Shown here one piece after another: positions 35,401-49,162 of a stretch of DNA of 64,000 nucleotides (positions are counted from its first letter, which is position 1; every line of letters starts with the position of its first letter). The notes under the pieces were generated by a model. That model searched no databases. It was not told where the DNA came from and worked only from the letters and a program-made list of their open reading frames with translations. Source of the stretch: Apostichopus japonicus. Its lineage: Eukaryota > Echinodermata > Holothuroidea > Aspidochirotida > Stichopodidae. A program made the position numbers and the translations under genes. The DNA is taken from positions 9,594,499-9,658,498 of the forward strand of contig NC_092565.1 of assembly GCF_037975245.1 (NCBI RefSeq). Direction: 5' to 3'.

Positions 35401-38400
35401 ACTGTTCCCTAAATATATTTTTTCCCCATAAATTTTCTTTTCTTCTTTTTTTTGGGGGGGTGGGGTGGGGGAGGAGGGAGGGAGGACAAATTAAATGATT
35501 TGCTTCAATAATCATTTTTTAGGACTGAAAGTTTTAATGAAACTTTGAGAGGCCCTGTCTACACCTCCCTCTCACCCCCTCTCCACACATTCCTGTAGAT
35601 TGCAGAGATCTGGTTAACCTATGTCTCCCAAAATAATTTAAAAGAAAAGAAAAATGGTTGTGTTGTTGTGAAAATATTAGCTATGGCATCTTTCCCCAAA
35701 AAATATAATAATAAGATACGTCTTTTATGATGATGGTGTGAATTTATGTAACTTAATTAAAATAAAATAAAATGCATCGTCTCACAATCTTTGTGAATGT
35801 TTCATTTCTTTCTTTCTTTTGTCTGTGGGTGTTTCGTGATATACTACCAAAGAATAAAACAATAAAACAATAAAAAAAAAATGAGGGATAAAAAAAAAGT
35901 ACTAAAAAGGTTGGGTTTAATAGTGATAAAACATCACTTATGCTATCTCTCCACAAACTAATATGTCTTTCATGTTAATTGTTTGAATTTATTATATTAA
36001 TTTAATAACTCAAATACTTTGTCATTATCTTTAGGAATACTTCATTTTGTGCATTTTTATTCGATATACACCCAACAGCAACTAATTACCAAAGTATCAG
36101 ATAAGCAGATATAAAACAACAACAAGATGAGAAAAAATGCCTAGTTTGTCCATCATAGTTTAAGTTATAAATATATTCCCATCATTTTGCTATCCTCCTT
36201 ATAATATCCTCTGTCAACAAAACCATTGTTTTATTTTTTTTCCAACCATTTTTCAAATCATTTCTGTAATGACAGCCTGTATGTCTTTACTCTTCACTTT
36301 AACCAACTCTGGGTGATTTTGGCACACCCTTCGATAATTAAATGAAGTTACAAAACGAGAGAGGTTTGTATCGTAGTCCTGTTGCACGACTGATTCATTG
36401 GTGGCGCTGATCTGTAGCGATTATCCTCCTTAAACTCTGTTTCACTTTCTCTCTGCCATCACTGTGTCATACTTGTATAAATCGACTGCTGCAGGAAGCT
36501 TAGGGTTATTCTTTAATCTAACATTTTTTTCTATTTTTTTTTTTTTTTTGAGCTTTTGCGAGTCGCTCTGACAAACAAAGTTGGATTGCCAGGTGCATTC
36601 TCTGAAATCAGGCTGTTGTAGACACTAGTGTTCATCAGCTCTATTTGATATTAAATTGAGACTGTACCGTATTTACAGGTTCACAGTCAATAAAGACTTC
36701 ACGGCTGTTGTTTCTATTCACGTGGATATTCATTCCAGACTACACATGGCTTAAAGAATCTCGTTTTCTTTTCTTGTTTTTCTCCTTGAAAGGGGATAGT
36801 CAAGGTTCACTCATCATTGTAAACATCACTGTACATACCTATATACTCAGCTTCACTAATATACACAGTCAAGTCTTGCATGTGTTTGTTGGTGTGTACA
36901 GTATCTATTCTAGAAATCACAGATGTCTGTTTGTGCTTGATAGACAATGGATTTAGTAATGTGCACCCACCTGTGAGACTGAGAGACAGTTCAGAGTAGA
37001 CTAGAAGCGGAGAGCTATCAATGATTTGGTGTCTTCTCATTCCTAGGAACAGTTTATCTGTGGTTCCATTTATACATGGATGAAAAATACTGTGTAAGGC
37101 CATCATAGATCTAGAGCAGTTGATCTTTCTTAGAGTACACAACACACACACTGTGTGTTTCCTTGTTTTATCTTTTGTTATTTCATTATTTCTTTCTCTT
37201 GGGATACTCACACATGGCAACTGGAGAAAAGTTTAGTAAAGGAAGGACGACGAGATTGTTACTGCCGGGGAAGTTTGTGTCGTTTTATGTGTGCTGAACA
37301 CATGGGAGAGAGAGAAAGGGAGAGAGGTGATATTGATGTGATGGCATGACTGTCATGCTAAGATGTAATTCGATCTTGGTTAAATCCGATAGCAGAGAAC
37401 ACGGTGTTATCATGGATAATCTGCTAGGACTTTCTTCTTTTTTTTTCTTAAGATGTATTAAGCAAATATAATCGTAGCCTGGCAGCAGTATTCATGTAAA
37501 ATTTCCTTACCGTGGAGTTGACACTGGGGTGCATACGCTGTAAATCGAGGACTGTTGGCTTCACACCGTCAGGTTTGGTTGGAAGTTAAGACTTTATTCC
37601 AATGAGAGTGTAGTGTGGTGCACGTCCCTTGCAAAGAGCACAGTACTCTGTGGACTCCAAAGTGGAACGATTTATAATTATTCAAACTTATCACTTAGGA
37701 TTTGACTTCTTTCTTATTTCTTCGAAGAAGGCGATAGAATACGTTTTTCAAATTCTTTGTCATGTTTGCGCTCGGGTTAACGCAATACAACTGCCTAAAT
37801 GGAAGCAAGCATCTGTTGACAGCTTGAAAACCATTTCTCCATGGCTGTGGGATTTTCAGTTAGGTGGATGTCTTTCCGGTGGAGTAAATACAGATGAGCA
37901 TTACAAGTCTATTACACAAAGACTTTCATTGCGGACAATCAGATATGAATTTTCATTGACATTTGTTCTTGTAAAAAGCCTCCCAAAACAAAGCTATTGT
38001 TGGAAACTAAATAGATAGGGATTAATACTTTGAAGTGGAAAAAAAAAGGAAAGCAGATCAAATGAAGCTGATGTTGAAAGAATATAAGAAAGATTTCTTT
38101 GATATGAACAGAAAAGCAAACATTTCCCTTGTCTTTGACAATATAAAAAACGTGTAAAGGAATTTTTACAGCCCGATCCCTTGTGTGTGTGCCTACAAGG
38201 TCAACATTTGCCTTTTGCCTTTGGATGCCTGTTTATTACACATTTCTGTGTGTGATATTTTTGTTGTTGTTATAGTTAGCTTTGTTGTTTTTTTAGACTC
38301 GATGGTTCTAGTAGATAATTTACCAAAATGTTTCTATTTCGATGGTGCTGTACCTTTCACGGTGAGTTAAACCAAACAAATATTCCTAAGATTAACTTTG

Positions 38401-40058
38401 CCGTTTTCATATGTGTGTGTAAAGTATTCTACTGTAGATAATGCATATCTACTATAACTGAACTCTCCCTCTCTGTAATTAAGACATATCTTCTACATAT
38501 AGTTTAGAGATGGTGCGTAGGTAGTTTACTTGTGATATAGGAACAACTATAAATGGATTTACCTTTATTTACTAGATTATGTTAGTCTGTTTAAAAGTAG
38601 GCTAACCCTTTTTCTGGGAAGAGCAAAAGATATGTCGAAAGAATTTAACGTTTTAAAATTAAAAGCTGGAAAATGGATAAAATATATGCAAATACTAAGG
38701 AATAACTGCCAGTTAGTTTTGCTGTACCCGTACATCCTTATCTTAAATGCAGAGATAATGACAAACAAACAAACCCCCCAAAATATATATTTTTATGTCA
38801 TTTCTTTTAAGCGATGGAAAGGGCATCATTTTCTTTTGAAATAAGTAATTTTTGTTTTAATTATTTATCCTTAAAATGAGCAGAAAAAAGAAGAAGAGAA
38901 ACAGAGTAGCATTAAACCAAACCATCAAATGTATCACTGTCAGCCATCCTTGTATATTAAAGAAAATTAATCTATGGCAGTATAACAGTTCAATTTTAAT
39001 AAGTTATAAACTCAAGTTTTAATGGTACCTGCAGAAATGTGTCTTGGCCACCACAAACTACAAGATTTGTAGCTTTGATTTTTTTATTTGTTTTTATTAT
39101 TAATTTAATTTATTTTTTTATGGTGGGAGGAGGGGGGAAGGAAGTATTAATAAATATTACAAAAGAAAAGTCATGTGCAATTTATGGATCAAAGACATTA
39201 TGCTTGTAGGAGTTTTGATCTATGACTTACTAATAAAATCACTAAAACTGACTAAAACTGATCATCAGTATATATTGGACCAAAAATGTAAGCATTCTAT
39301 AAAACTTGCATCTAACCTTATAAGGTTCTGATCTTCCAAAATCCTTCCCAGTCATTGGTGAGTGTGCAATCAGACCATTAGTGTAAATGGATATTTAACT
39401 CTGGCAGTGAAATATAACTCTCTGATATGTTGACAAGATAAGTCTTAGAATCGGTGACCATGTTTTTTACTTTCAAGTATATTTGGCAGCATACTCATGT
39501 CATTAAAATTGATGCATGCATGAGCTTTCTTATCCCTCCTCCACTGTACCTCTCTGTCCCCACCAATCCACCCACCCATCCTTCACTCATCCCTCCATCT
39601 CATCCCCCCCCCCCCGATCCTAAACACACCCATCCTTTTTTGTATATATACCACAGTATAACAGTAAAAATTCTGCAAGCATGCATAAAACAGAAACAAG
39701 GATGTTCCTCTTTTGGAGAATTATTTTTGTGCAGAAAATGACTCTCTTGACAAACAGACTCTAAGAAAGAAAAATGTCAGAAACTATTCAGAATGTTGCA
39801 TTGTTTTTTATTTCATAAATGAAATGACATAACATGTGCTGGCAGTGACCATCTTGCTGTAATACCTGCCTCAAATTGCTTCCAAGGCCTTGACATCAAT
39901 TAATGAATAACGTGCTGATTAATTGTATGCAGGTTTTCTTTAAAGAAAATCTAAAAAAAGAAAAAAAAAATGACTGTTATTATTTTTTCTATAGCTCATT
40001 TGGTTGTCCAGATATATTCAGGCCCCATTAAACTATGGGAAATCTCTGTGATGCTCCT
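32411..40058 (+). other. Intron sequence, no coding exon supported
   Basis: Begins with the exon 1b donor gtgagt. It contains G runs near 32568 and 35453-35480, a T run near 36535-36550 and a GA run near 37305-37325. Long but unrecognised open frames occur at 36807-37220 (minus) and 37629-38018 (plus). Two ATG-to-donor stretches (33141-33167 and 38302-38361) end in phase 0 and so cannot feed exon 2. Confidence 0.5.
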
Positions 40059-40437
40059 TTAAAGGGTGAGAAGACTCGCGCACAAAGAAACGTCTGATGC
40101 CGGTATTTTGACCTAGTTTCGAATGAGGTGTAACAGAAGTGTTAAACACCACCATCGATCCCAGAAAATACACACACAGCTTGATACCATCGGTAATTAG
40201 GCACTAGTGTACAGTCAGTACATACAGCTGCGGTCAATACTGTACCCACAGCACAGTGTACAAACAATACAGCGATGGACATCTCAGGTCCAGCTAAAAA
40301 GATAACAATTAAGGTATCACGTTTCATTACTGTCTACATTTTGTAGGGACACGAACAAAACGTCACTTGCAAGCAACAGAAAGTTAACTTTTTCAGATGG
40401 CCGCACGCGGTTTGGGGCGAGTCTTCAATGCCTTTAA
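40059..40437. mobile_element. TTAA-type MITE with inverted ends, copy 1
   Basis: Bounded by TTAA at 40059-40062 and 40434-40437. The ends are inverted repeats: left TTAAAGGG then GAAGACTCGC, right (reverse complement) TTAAAGGC then GAAGACTCGC. About 320 bp of it is repeated in reverse orientation at 61426-61674. TTAA duplication points to piggyBac or Kolobok type transposition; the end sequence itself does not let me choose. No coding capacity beyond short chance frames. Confidence 0.75.
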
Positions 40438-43400
40438 GGCTAAAATTAATGACGATATCAGCTCCTCGGTGCAGGCCTTAATTCATTGTTTTATAAATTC
40501 CAGTAACTCAACCTTAACATGTTCGTTTAACTGAATCATTAAGCAACAGAGCATCCTTGGATGAAGGTTGGTCAACACCAATTATCCTTGACGATATTTG
40601 TCATGCATTAAAGACATGTTTAATCTGTAGAGACCATAAAGGTTTGTATGTTTTCCTATTAAGTTTTGTGTTGAACGTGAGGAACTGATGACCAAATGAT
40701 CAGTGTGTTAGACTCTGTTGTCCAGCCACTTCAATTGTTGAGCATCAAATTTTTAAAGGGTCATTCCTTCAATACTGAAATTTGGACTAGTAGCAGTGCT
40801 ATCTAACGGTCTACAATACACCACAATTAATTTTGTGTCTACAGTCAACCTTTAAGTTATAGACAGATCTGTACATAGTAGAGTCTTAATTAGATAACAT
40901 TATTAGGAGCACCAGAGAACTCTGACATGTTGGCATATTTTGGGAGCATAATTAGTACTTCTGATGATATCACCATATACTAACATAAAACAAAATATTA
41001 ACACGCAAAGTAATTGACTCTGCACAGTTTAAGTACTTAGGTTTAAGTACATGCATATATTACTGTCAATCACCGCATGTTTATTACTTATAGGATAACA
41101 TTACCTTGTTCACCTTGAACCATACATATCAGTCCAGTTCATATTTCGATGCATGCCACAAGTATGCAGGTATAATGTAGTACATATTGTGTGTGTGTAG
41201 TACACATGCTAGAAACTTTTACATACTTTTCCAGAGTTTATAAGTAATTGCAGTATTGTAAGGATAAATAATCTGTAAAGTACGGGCACAAGAGTGCTTT
41301 TGAAGATATTGACTGATACCCTCCCAACCTTTTTACTTCCTCACAATGTATATAAAGATTTTTTCGTTTTGTGTTTGAATTAGAGGAGAACGATAAAAGT
41401 GGCTTTTTATTATGGCTAAACTATCACCATGCATGAAAGACTCAGCTTGGTTTTGACATAGAAAATACCCATCCAAATGGCTCCAAATTACAAAGAGTAT
41501 TTCATTGGAAGCCTGTTGGTCTAATAAATTTTTCAAATCATAGCTTACCTCGGGGAGGGGGGGGGGGGATGATAGGGAGTGTGTTTTGAATTTGGCTGTA
41601 CAGTATGATAATTCAAAATGAGCAAAATACTTTAACTTAAAGAAAGTTCTAAGAAAGGAAAGACATCTGCTACTTAAGTTCAAAATTGTGATATGAAATG
41701 ATCGATGAATATTGACAATAAGGTTCGTAAATATACTATTCTATTTAGTCAATTTGAGGGATACAAATTTTCTGTACAGGCTTAAATGGTTATACTCAAT
41801 CACTGATTATAAATAGCATTCATATGATTTCGACCGCATAGATCTCTTTAGTGAGGGTGAGGGATATCCAATTGTATATACCCCTCACTCTAACTAATGA
41901 GATTTACACAGTCAAAATAATTTGATCCCTACTTACTCAGCTGGTATGCATATTAAATGATACGGTCATGAGTGAGATTTAAAAAACCACGACCGAACCG
42001 TTCCAAAAAAAAAATTAGTACTACTGTATGCATTGATGAATTATCCAAATCATGTGACTAGAATTATGTCTGTGAATTTAGCTAAATTGCTATAATTCCT
42101 GTAGATATCAATTAATGCACATTATATATAGCAGATAAATGGTGATAGATTTAGCTCACTATATGAGCAATAGCTGTGGAACCTGTCCATGCTTCTGAAG
42201 GATATGTTATGTAATGACTAACTGCCCTGAGCCAGTTGTTTTAGTCAGTCCCACCTCCCCACCCCCCCCCCCCCCCCCGACAGGAGCCCCTCCTCGATCC
42301 CTCTCATACCAGGAAGTTCAACTCCCTGCTTAAACCCAATTAGACTATTGAATATTGGGTATAAGGATCAAACAGGAAAGCTAAAAGGGAATTTATATTA
42401 ATTGATATAATGTCAATGAAACAACCTGAGAATTGGTAAAATATCTCAAATTTTATATGAAATACTTAACACTTCCTCAATCACGTATATATGACTTCCG
42501 TCTTTGTCTATAAATACACACCTGTGTTTTATTTGCATTTGGGACAAATGTGACCATGCATGGTATTACTTTCCTTTCAACAAAAGTCTCTCCAGCCTGC
42601 TGCATCATGGGTAGCCTATAGCATACTGTAACAATTGACAGTTTAAAAATAATCTGTTTGAATCATAACAAACAATTGAACGATAAAAATGCAGCCAAGA
42701 AAACAAAGAAAACAAAAACAGTCTAGAAACTTTGACGATATTTCACATCGCAATATCTACTTAAAATATTGTTTTATTTTGTAGTTATGGTTTATTCCAA
42801 GTCCATGCTTGTCTATATAGGCAGACATTAATCATGATATCCCCAAAAATTCATCTTCATGTGTTTACTTCATACAGTACCTTCGATAGAATGCATACAC
42901 CTTTGGTTTTGAACACAGGATTTCACAAAGACATTATTTTCATTGTTCTCAAAGGGTGATGAATCCTTTAACATCTCAGAAAAGTCCCTGATGAAATTAT
43001 CAGTTAATATGATAATAGACCAACTACAGCTAGTAAAGAAAAATAATATCGGCCGTACTTGAAAACATCCAACTATTCCTTAATATTATCAGACCATTCA
43101 AATCTCTGTTCCACCAAACCATCCATAAATCTGTCAGATTTTCCCCCCATATCTCTCTCTCTCTCTTTCTCTCTCTTCCGCAGCCCAATTAACTTTTGTC
43201 TTTGTAATTGTAAACGTACACATAACTGCTATTGTTTACTGGAAACACTGTAGAATGCGACACATCCGGGTGTTGATTTAATTACATTCCCCCTGGTAGA
43301 CGAAAATGTAAAACGAAATACACCAAAACATAAAAAAAAATAAACCACGCAGAAAGAAAACAGGTATTTTTGTCGTTGCTGTGACCAAGCTGGTGCATTC

Positions 43401-43494
43401 CGGAGTGATTTTTTCCCATCAGCCATATTTTCTAATTGCGATGTGGAGATTGACGCACCATTTGCATAATGCATACATGTGTACGACGCTAACT

Positions 43495-43525
<31 letters not shown>

Positions 43526-43598
43526 CTGTGTGCTCTGACCTATAGCCAACAGCTAGCTAGTAGGAGACCGTACAAAACATGTACGTCTTGGAAATTTC
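40438..43598 (+). other. Intron sequence upstream of exon 1c
   Basis: Contains G and C homopolymer runs (about 41553-41569 and 42263-42279), a TC run at about 43151-43178 and a GT run followed by GA at about 43496-43525. The last 300 bases, richer in CpG, are the probable promoter and 5' UTR of exon 1c. Confidence 0.45.
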
Positions 43599-43602
43599 AT
43601 GA
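43579..43602 (+). other. Upstream ORF in the putative 5' UTR of exon 1c
   Basis: ATG at 43579 followed by seven sense codons in all (MYVLEIS) and TGA at 43600. It overlaps, in another frame, the weak in-frame ATG (43599) of exon 1c and ends 44 nt before the strong ATG at 43647. If the 5' UTR reaches this far it could dampen initiation or favour reinitiation at 43647. That the stretch is transcribed is inferred from its position only. Confidence 0.35.
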
Positions 43603-43646
43603 GGTTTCCTTCGTGTTGTTTGCTTTTTTTGTTCCGTTTTTCGACC

Positions 43647-43689
43647 ATGGGAACCTTGGTGACGGTCTTAGTCCCTATTTGGGAAGAAG
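43647..43689 (+). CDS. KCNIP: KChIP alternative first coding exon 1c (short MG/hydrophobic N-terminus)
   Basis: ATG at 43647 in near-ideal context (gaccATGG), ending at the donor GAAG|gtaaga at 43689/43690. Its 43 nt are 14 codons plus one G, phase 1, matching exon 2. The peptide MGTLVTVLVPIWEE has Gly2 and Thr6, fitting the N-myristoylation consensus, followed by a short hydrophobic run and two acidic residues that lead into the acidic DHDLEDLD of exon 2. A second in-frame ATG lies 48 nt upstream at 43599 in weak context; starting there would add a 16-residue hydrophobic leader with a Cys-Cys pair. A separate 7-codon uORF (43579-43602) overlaps that ATG. A GT/GA simple repeat lies about 100 nt upstream. 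The intron to exon 2 is 7.7 kb. Confidence 0.72.
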
Positions 43690-45043
43690 GTAAGAGATGT
43701 CATATTTTCCGATCCCGGTTGTTAGAAGGAGACAGACGTTACAAGATTAAGAAGATCGTACGTATCTACGTGATGTAGTCAGTAGTTCTGTTGGCTTCGA
43801 GTCAAATAGTTAAAACTCAATTGAAAATTATGTCTTGAGAATCGGTATAATTACATATTAATTTGTGTGCGTACATAGGATACTGTACTTGTCTGATTGT
43901 GTGTGTGATATAGTATATGAATGTGTAAAGAATGACCCTTATCTTTGATCCATCTTAAATAAGTTCCCTATAAGCTTTATGTGATACTGGCTTCATGAAG
44001 TGCTGGTTTGTAAGTCGATATGCAATGGGATAATCTTACATGTTAGGCAGTTAGTATATATACTGTGTCTCCATGCAACCTTATAGCAGAGTGTAGGTAT
44101 GGTGATGTTTAACCTTGTCTAGCTCAGTGCATGTTGTTTATGAAGAGCGTGGAAGTACAGTATAATTCATGAGTTGCATTAATTCATCATGTACTACGGA
44201 CCATCCATATGGCTGGGTGGATGTCTTGCTTTCATTTCATAATTAATATGACTAATATGAGAGATTATGGAAGGACTTTCTTGTGGAGGTCAGATTTGTT
44301 GACATATGGTTTTACTGTGTGTTTTACTTATCATGTATATATGTTATATAATAGATGCAAAGGCAGTTGGTTTTTTTTTCAAAGAATTAATGAATTATTA
44401 GTGTGTATACCATTACAGATTATAAACCCATCGTTAAAAATAATAAAATACGGCCTTGTACATGTATGCTTGTGATCAGTGCTTATCTTGGAACGTACAA
44501 TAATTCTATCAAGACCCTTGAATAACAAGAAGAGTGCGCAGTACATAGTATAGCTGAAGGTCATATATGGCTCTCATAGTACAGTTTATTTACTCCATGA
44601 AGTTAACAAGACTTTAGATTGTATAATTCCGAAGCGAATATCAGTTATCTTGGCCAGTAATAAGTACCTGGTGACTTCCACTGGTCAATAACTTTAAGTT
44701 TAATCAAACTTTTAATTATTTTTGCCAAAGGAAGTGAAAGAAAGCGTTGCATGTTTGAACTTAATGAAGAGCTTTGATTTTCTTTGTTTACAAACTTAAA
44801 ATCCCTTAATTAATACGGAGGAGTGCATTAATGGTAGTGCTTTATGATGATGGGAGAGAACCAAAGATGAATGGGACCAACTTAAAGAAAAACCAATTAA
44901 GGCCCATGATTAATTTGTTGTCAAGTTGCTGGAAATAGTACTCCAATGAAGATGTGCAGCGTATAGTTTCTGTCATAGGTGGAATACAGAATGTGACCTT
45001 CTTTGACACAGAGCCGCTGTTAGAGCTTATAATGTACATGTGA

Positions 45044-45360
45044 GAGTGTTGTGGTCAAGTGGTGAAGCTGGCATATATGGACTTGCACGAGCAATTTCCG
45101 TATTTGAGTCCTGGCTGGACCATTTGGTTGTATCCTTGGACAATTAGACACTTTAATCTCAATTATTCGCCTCACTTCAACCAGAAATGTAAATTAGGGA
45201 CCTGTGAGAATTGATGATAATTAATGTAAACACAGTTGAGTGGGCCCCATTTTGGTTGCGTCATATTGTGATGACCACCAAGGGATGCGTTTGGCAGGAC
45301 TGAAGTATCGCTCAGGGATCAACAGCTTAAAGTGTGTAGACTTGGTGGTATGAGTATGAC
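45044..45360 (+). mobile_element. Probable tRNA-derived SINE of a second family
   Basis: Starts gtgttgtggtcaagtggtg, with an A-box-like TGGTCAAGTGG, and about 60 bp later has a decayed B box (atttgagtcctggc). Then comes ggttgtatccttggacaatt, agacactttaatctcaatta, ttcgcctcacttcaacca, wording familiar to me from tRNA-derived SINE bodies of invertebrate deuterostomes. The 3' limit is a guess. Unrelated in body to the SINEs at 20.8 and 21.7 kb. Confidence 0.55.
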
Positions 45361-47098
45361 TAGTTTTGAACAATATATACACATATATTCTTAGTATCAC
45401 TTCCTCGTTCCTTAGTCCATAAACGTTCCTATTTTAACTTAAAATCACAGAAATGTCAGACCAGTGTTAAATTTGCATGGGCCAATATATGAGTCAGGGT
45501 CCCTTTCCCCCTCTCCTTCCCTCCCCTCCCCTCAAAAAAAAACAATGAAGAGAGTAGTAGATAAACATGTTGACAACTGTTAAAGGTTAAATAACGCAGC
45601 GATCATAAATAAACTTTCCAACTTTGCATGCATAATGTGAGTCCGCCCGATCTTACTCTTAGCCAACTAATTTAGAGTTTGAATATTCGTATTTCTAGTT
45701 CCATCTGCAAAAGGATGGTTGATTATTCTTGAGATCTAAAGATCATGCCATTTAAATTTGCTTATCAAGGTTGAGTGAGACTTTTTTTATTGCTTCCTCA
45801 CATGGGAGAAAATGTACTAGTTTTATAAAAAACACAAGGCATGGCTACCCAACCATATCAGATGCTATAATCTATCTTTGAGAACAAGATGAAATTGAGT
45901 CAAAACACGATCATCTATCAAACCATTGACAGTATTCATACCTAGAAATAGCGAAGAACCCATAATTATTATTTTACATCATTAGGAATAACAATCAGGA
46001 AAGTTATTTTCACTAATCCAACCATTACCATTTTTCCTTTGTGCATATTCACATTTCTCATAACATGACTGACAATTGTGCCCCACTCCCTTCCCCTCCC
46101 CAGGAAGATGTGCCCCACCCCTTGCCCTCCCCAGGAAGGAGTATCGTAACATATCGCTCCAGCATTTGCATGGTCTTGCCCTGTGGTGGAAATTACCACA
46201 AGCAAATGAGTTGTACATGTCATTGGGAATGATGGAATATTTTACAAAACAAATGCATTTAGTTTTACTTTAATATTAGACATTAACTATATATGGTAAA
46301 GATACTTGCATGTTAATTTGTTCAGTTGCATGCAAGTTTAAAACTTGGAGGAGTCTTTTAAATCCCACCTCCATGAGAGTCATCCTTAACAACTTCAGGG
46401 TCACATCCCCTCAATCCATTATCCTGCATCGGCCCCTGTCAGCGCCTCAACCTTTGACCTATGTAGCGACACACCACCGTTCTGCTTGCATGAACTGTAT
46501 ATATGCTGGCACTGAGAACTATTGTACAGTTGGGGGTCACGGCCAAGTAACCCTCTCTGCAACCCCTTGGGTGTAGTTCATCCACTTTGCATGAAGTCTC
46601 TTCTGCTCCCCCCTCCCTGATATCTCACATCAGTTGAAAGAACTGAGGCTTACTTGTATAAGTCTGATAATGTAGTCAAAAACAAAATAGATGGATCATC
46701 AATATAATTAGGCTGTGTTTGACTGATAGTTTGACACAGACAAACATATGAGCTGCATTACTAGACACAGCTGGTGCGTGCCTAATATTAGTTATCACAC
46801 CCCCATTGCTAGGTGATCTTATATAGTTAATCAGTAGATTTACATGTGACATGTATTTAATTGAATAGTTTACTGCACAATGAGGATTATGTCAGATACA
46901 ACATGTAAGATTCAAGATATTCAATATGTAAGATCAAACTTTATATTGACTATGCTTGATTCCTCCTTTATTTATCTCATTGTGTATAGTAAATTACATG
47001 CTCTCGGTGAATCATTCCATGAATCTGTGGGAGGGTCAAGGATGGGAAATTGATATGGGAAGGGGGGAGGGGGTTGTGTCATAATGTTCTATTGATAG

Positions 47099-47130
47099 AC
47101 TTAAACATCAGCAGAAGCTGATGTTTAAGT
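47099..47130. repeat. Perfect short inverted repeat (14-bp arms, 4-base loop)
   Basis: acttaaacatcagc, loop agaa, then gctgatgtttaagt. A perfect 14-bp stem. It is too short for a microRNA precursor and no T-run terminator follows. It lies inside an intron of the KChIP gene. Confidence 0.85.
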
Positions 47131-47749
47131 GTAACAGTATCAGCCCTCTACTACCCAAAATTGTTCTGTTATTTAGAAGTGGCATTTTACAGCGTGTTAT
47201 GATTTTACAAATGACTTTAAAATTTCCTGAATTCACAAAGAACTGATACAGTGTATAATAAATTACAAAATATATCTAAGCATTTTTTTAAATATCCCCC
47301 CCCCCCATTGAAGCCACCTGTCATTGTTTATAGCACCTAGTGAAGCTAAGAACCTTCTGTAACCATTCAAATCTGTCTCTTTGACAAATCAGTCGAGGCA
47401 TGAGAGGAGACGAACAACGAACAACTTCTGGCCCTCTCTCCCCCTTACCCCCCTTACCCCCTACCCCCCTTATCCCACCAAACATGGAAGGTGCAACTTG
47501 TTAAAGCTTACATTATTCTATTCATTTACTAGAGTTGGCTTCTCGCTCCCCCTATCCCCCCCCCACCCCTTCCACCACATTTACCAGTTGCCAATTCTGT
47601 GCTTTTTTGATCCATGTTCTAGTTTTCATGACTTAATGTTATACATGTAATAATTAGTTTTACTGACTATGGTCATAATGTTTACAAGTTTTAGCAGCAG
47701 ATTGTAAATTAGAGGTTTTGATTTGCCTCTGTTACTCTGCTCTCTTATT

Positions 47750-47769
47750 TGACATTAATCTTAATGTCA
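47750..47769. repeat. Near-perfect palindrome
   Basis: tgacattaa, tc, ttaatgtca: 9-bp arms with a 2-base centre. Probably without function; noted because it lies 0.6 kb from a second perfect hairpin. Confidence 0.8.
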
Positions 47770-49112
47770 AGCCCCATTGCTCTCATGGTCAGATGTATAG
47801 CTCAGAAATGCCATCCTGACAGCACCACATGGTACAGTATTTGACTGGGGAGAATTCAAATTTGTATGGTCGACTTTGGTGTATAAAAGCCCTGCAGTAT
47901 TTTGGCAAGATGACAACATCAAATATAGAAGGAAAAAAAAAAGACCCTCTCGGTAAAAACCAGTATGAAGGTGCCGTGTAATGGTGTTGGAAAAGCGATT
48001 GCAGTGAGAAATGTATAAGTCAGCTGTAGAAATTTCAATATCAATTTTCACCAAGTTGGTCTCATATTGGATATAAAAATGTATTTATTTCCATTTAGAT
48101 GATGCATTAAACTTTGATAATGCAGCAAAACTTGAAGAGGGTATTAGAATATATTTTTTGTTATAAGAAGCAACTTAAATTTGCAGTGCTCACAATGTAT
48201 GGGCCCTACTCAAAAGGGAGAAAAGCATATAATCATGGGGTCATATAAGAAGTTAATCAAATCATTAAAGACATATGAAGCAATATAGTCATTGCATAAT
48301 ACTGAGAATGTATACACTGGAAGTTTGCCAAAACGGCAAGATCAAAAACTCACCCTTTCAAATTTGATCAGTGCTTTGCCTTTGCAGTCTCACTAATTTT
48401 GCTGCTCAGTGTAGAATGTCTGTAGGCCATTTAAATGTCTTTATATTCAATTTGAATTCATAAGTTCTTATTGTGTTTTAAATCTACTTACTGTCACTAT
48501 GTCCATATTTCTATTAACAAATGATCTTACATTGTGCACCCATCATGAACAGCCTCCCTCTCTTCTAAGTTCTAACCACTAGTACTACAAAAGTTTAAAT
48601 GTCGTTATTGCCACAACTAACCTAATTATAGACCTAATCTATAGACTAATATACCCTTGTATTTTTTTTTTGGTGTGTGTGTGCAATAGTTCCATACCTC
48701 AATGAAATAGGAAATTTCTTGATTCACCGTACACACTCATACCTGTCTCAATTTTTTTTTTTCTCCTTTTTTTTGTTTGTGCCGATATCCAAGTACAAGT
48801 TTCTGAAATTTATTACAAGCTAGTGCAGCTTTAAACTTTCATTAGTCCTGCAGGCTACAAATGTGATTATACTGATGCAGCTATTTTGTTTCTTCCTTTT
48901 ATCCCCCTTTTGTAGTGAAATTTTAATGTAATTTTGATGAAGTAGATGTTTATAGCATATTTCATGAGGATATTTTTCACTATTTTGTGAAGGGTCATGA
49001 ATTGGGGGACGGGGGCATGGAGAAGGTGGTATGAGAGGGAGGAGAGGAGGTCTTGCCAAAGTTTTCACGTTGACATTAAGGAGCTGACTCCAATCAATGA
49101 CAAGATTTAGAT

Positions 49113-49162
49113 ACATTTAATCCCTACATTTAATCCCTACATTTAATCCCTACATTTAATCC
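49113..49162. repeat. 13-bp tandem repeat, almost four copies
   Basis: The unit acatttaatccct is repeated exactly at 49113, 49126 and 49139, with a shortened fourth copy at 49152. The identical copies suggest recent slippage. Confidence 0.95.

Noticed and set aside
36807-37220. 137-codon minus-strand open frame
   Set aside because: The longest frame in the window, but without any domain, signal or splice-site support. It resembles random sequence.
37629-38018. 129-codon plus-strand open frame
   Set aside because: Begins with TTG, shows no recognisable family motif, and has no convincing splice donor in the phase needed for exon 2. Length alone is weak evidence in 64 kb.
38302-38361. ATG frame ending ACG|gtgagt, preceded by a pyrimidine tract and ag
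   Set aside because: Phase 0 with respect to this ATG, so incompatible with exon 2. The peptide is not recognised.
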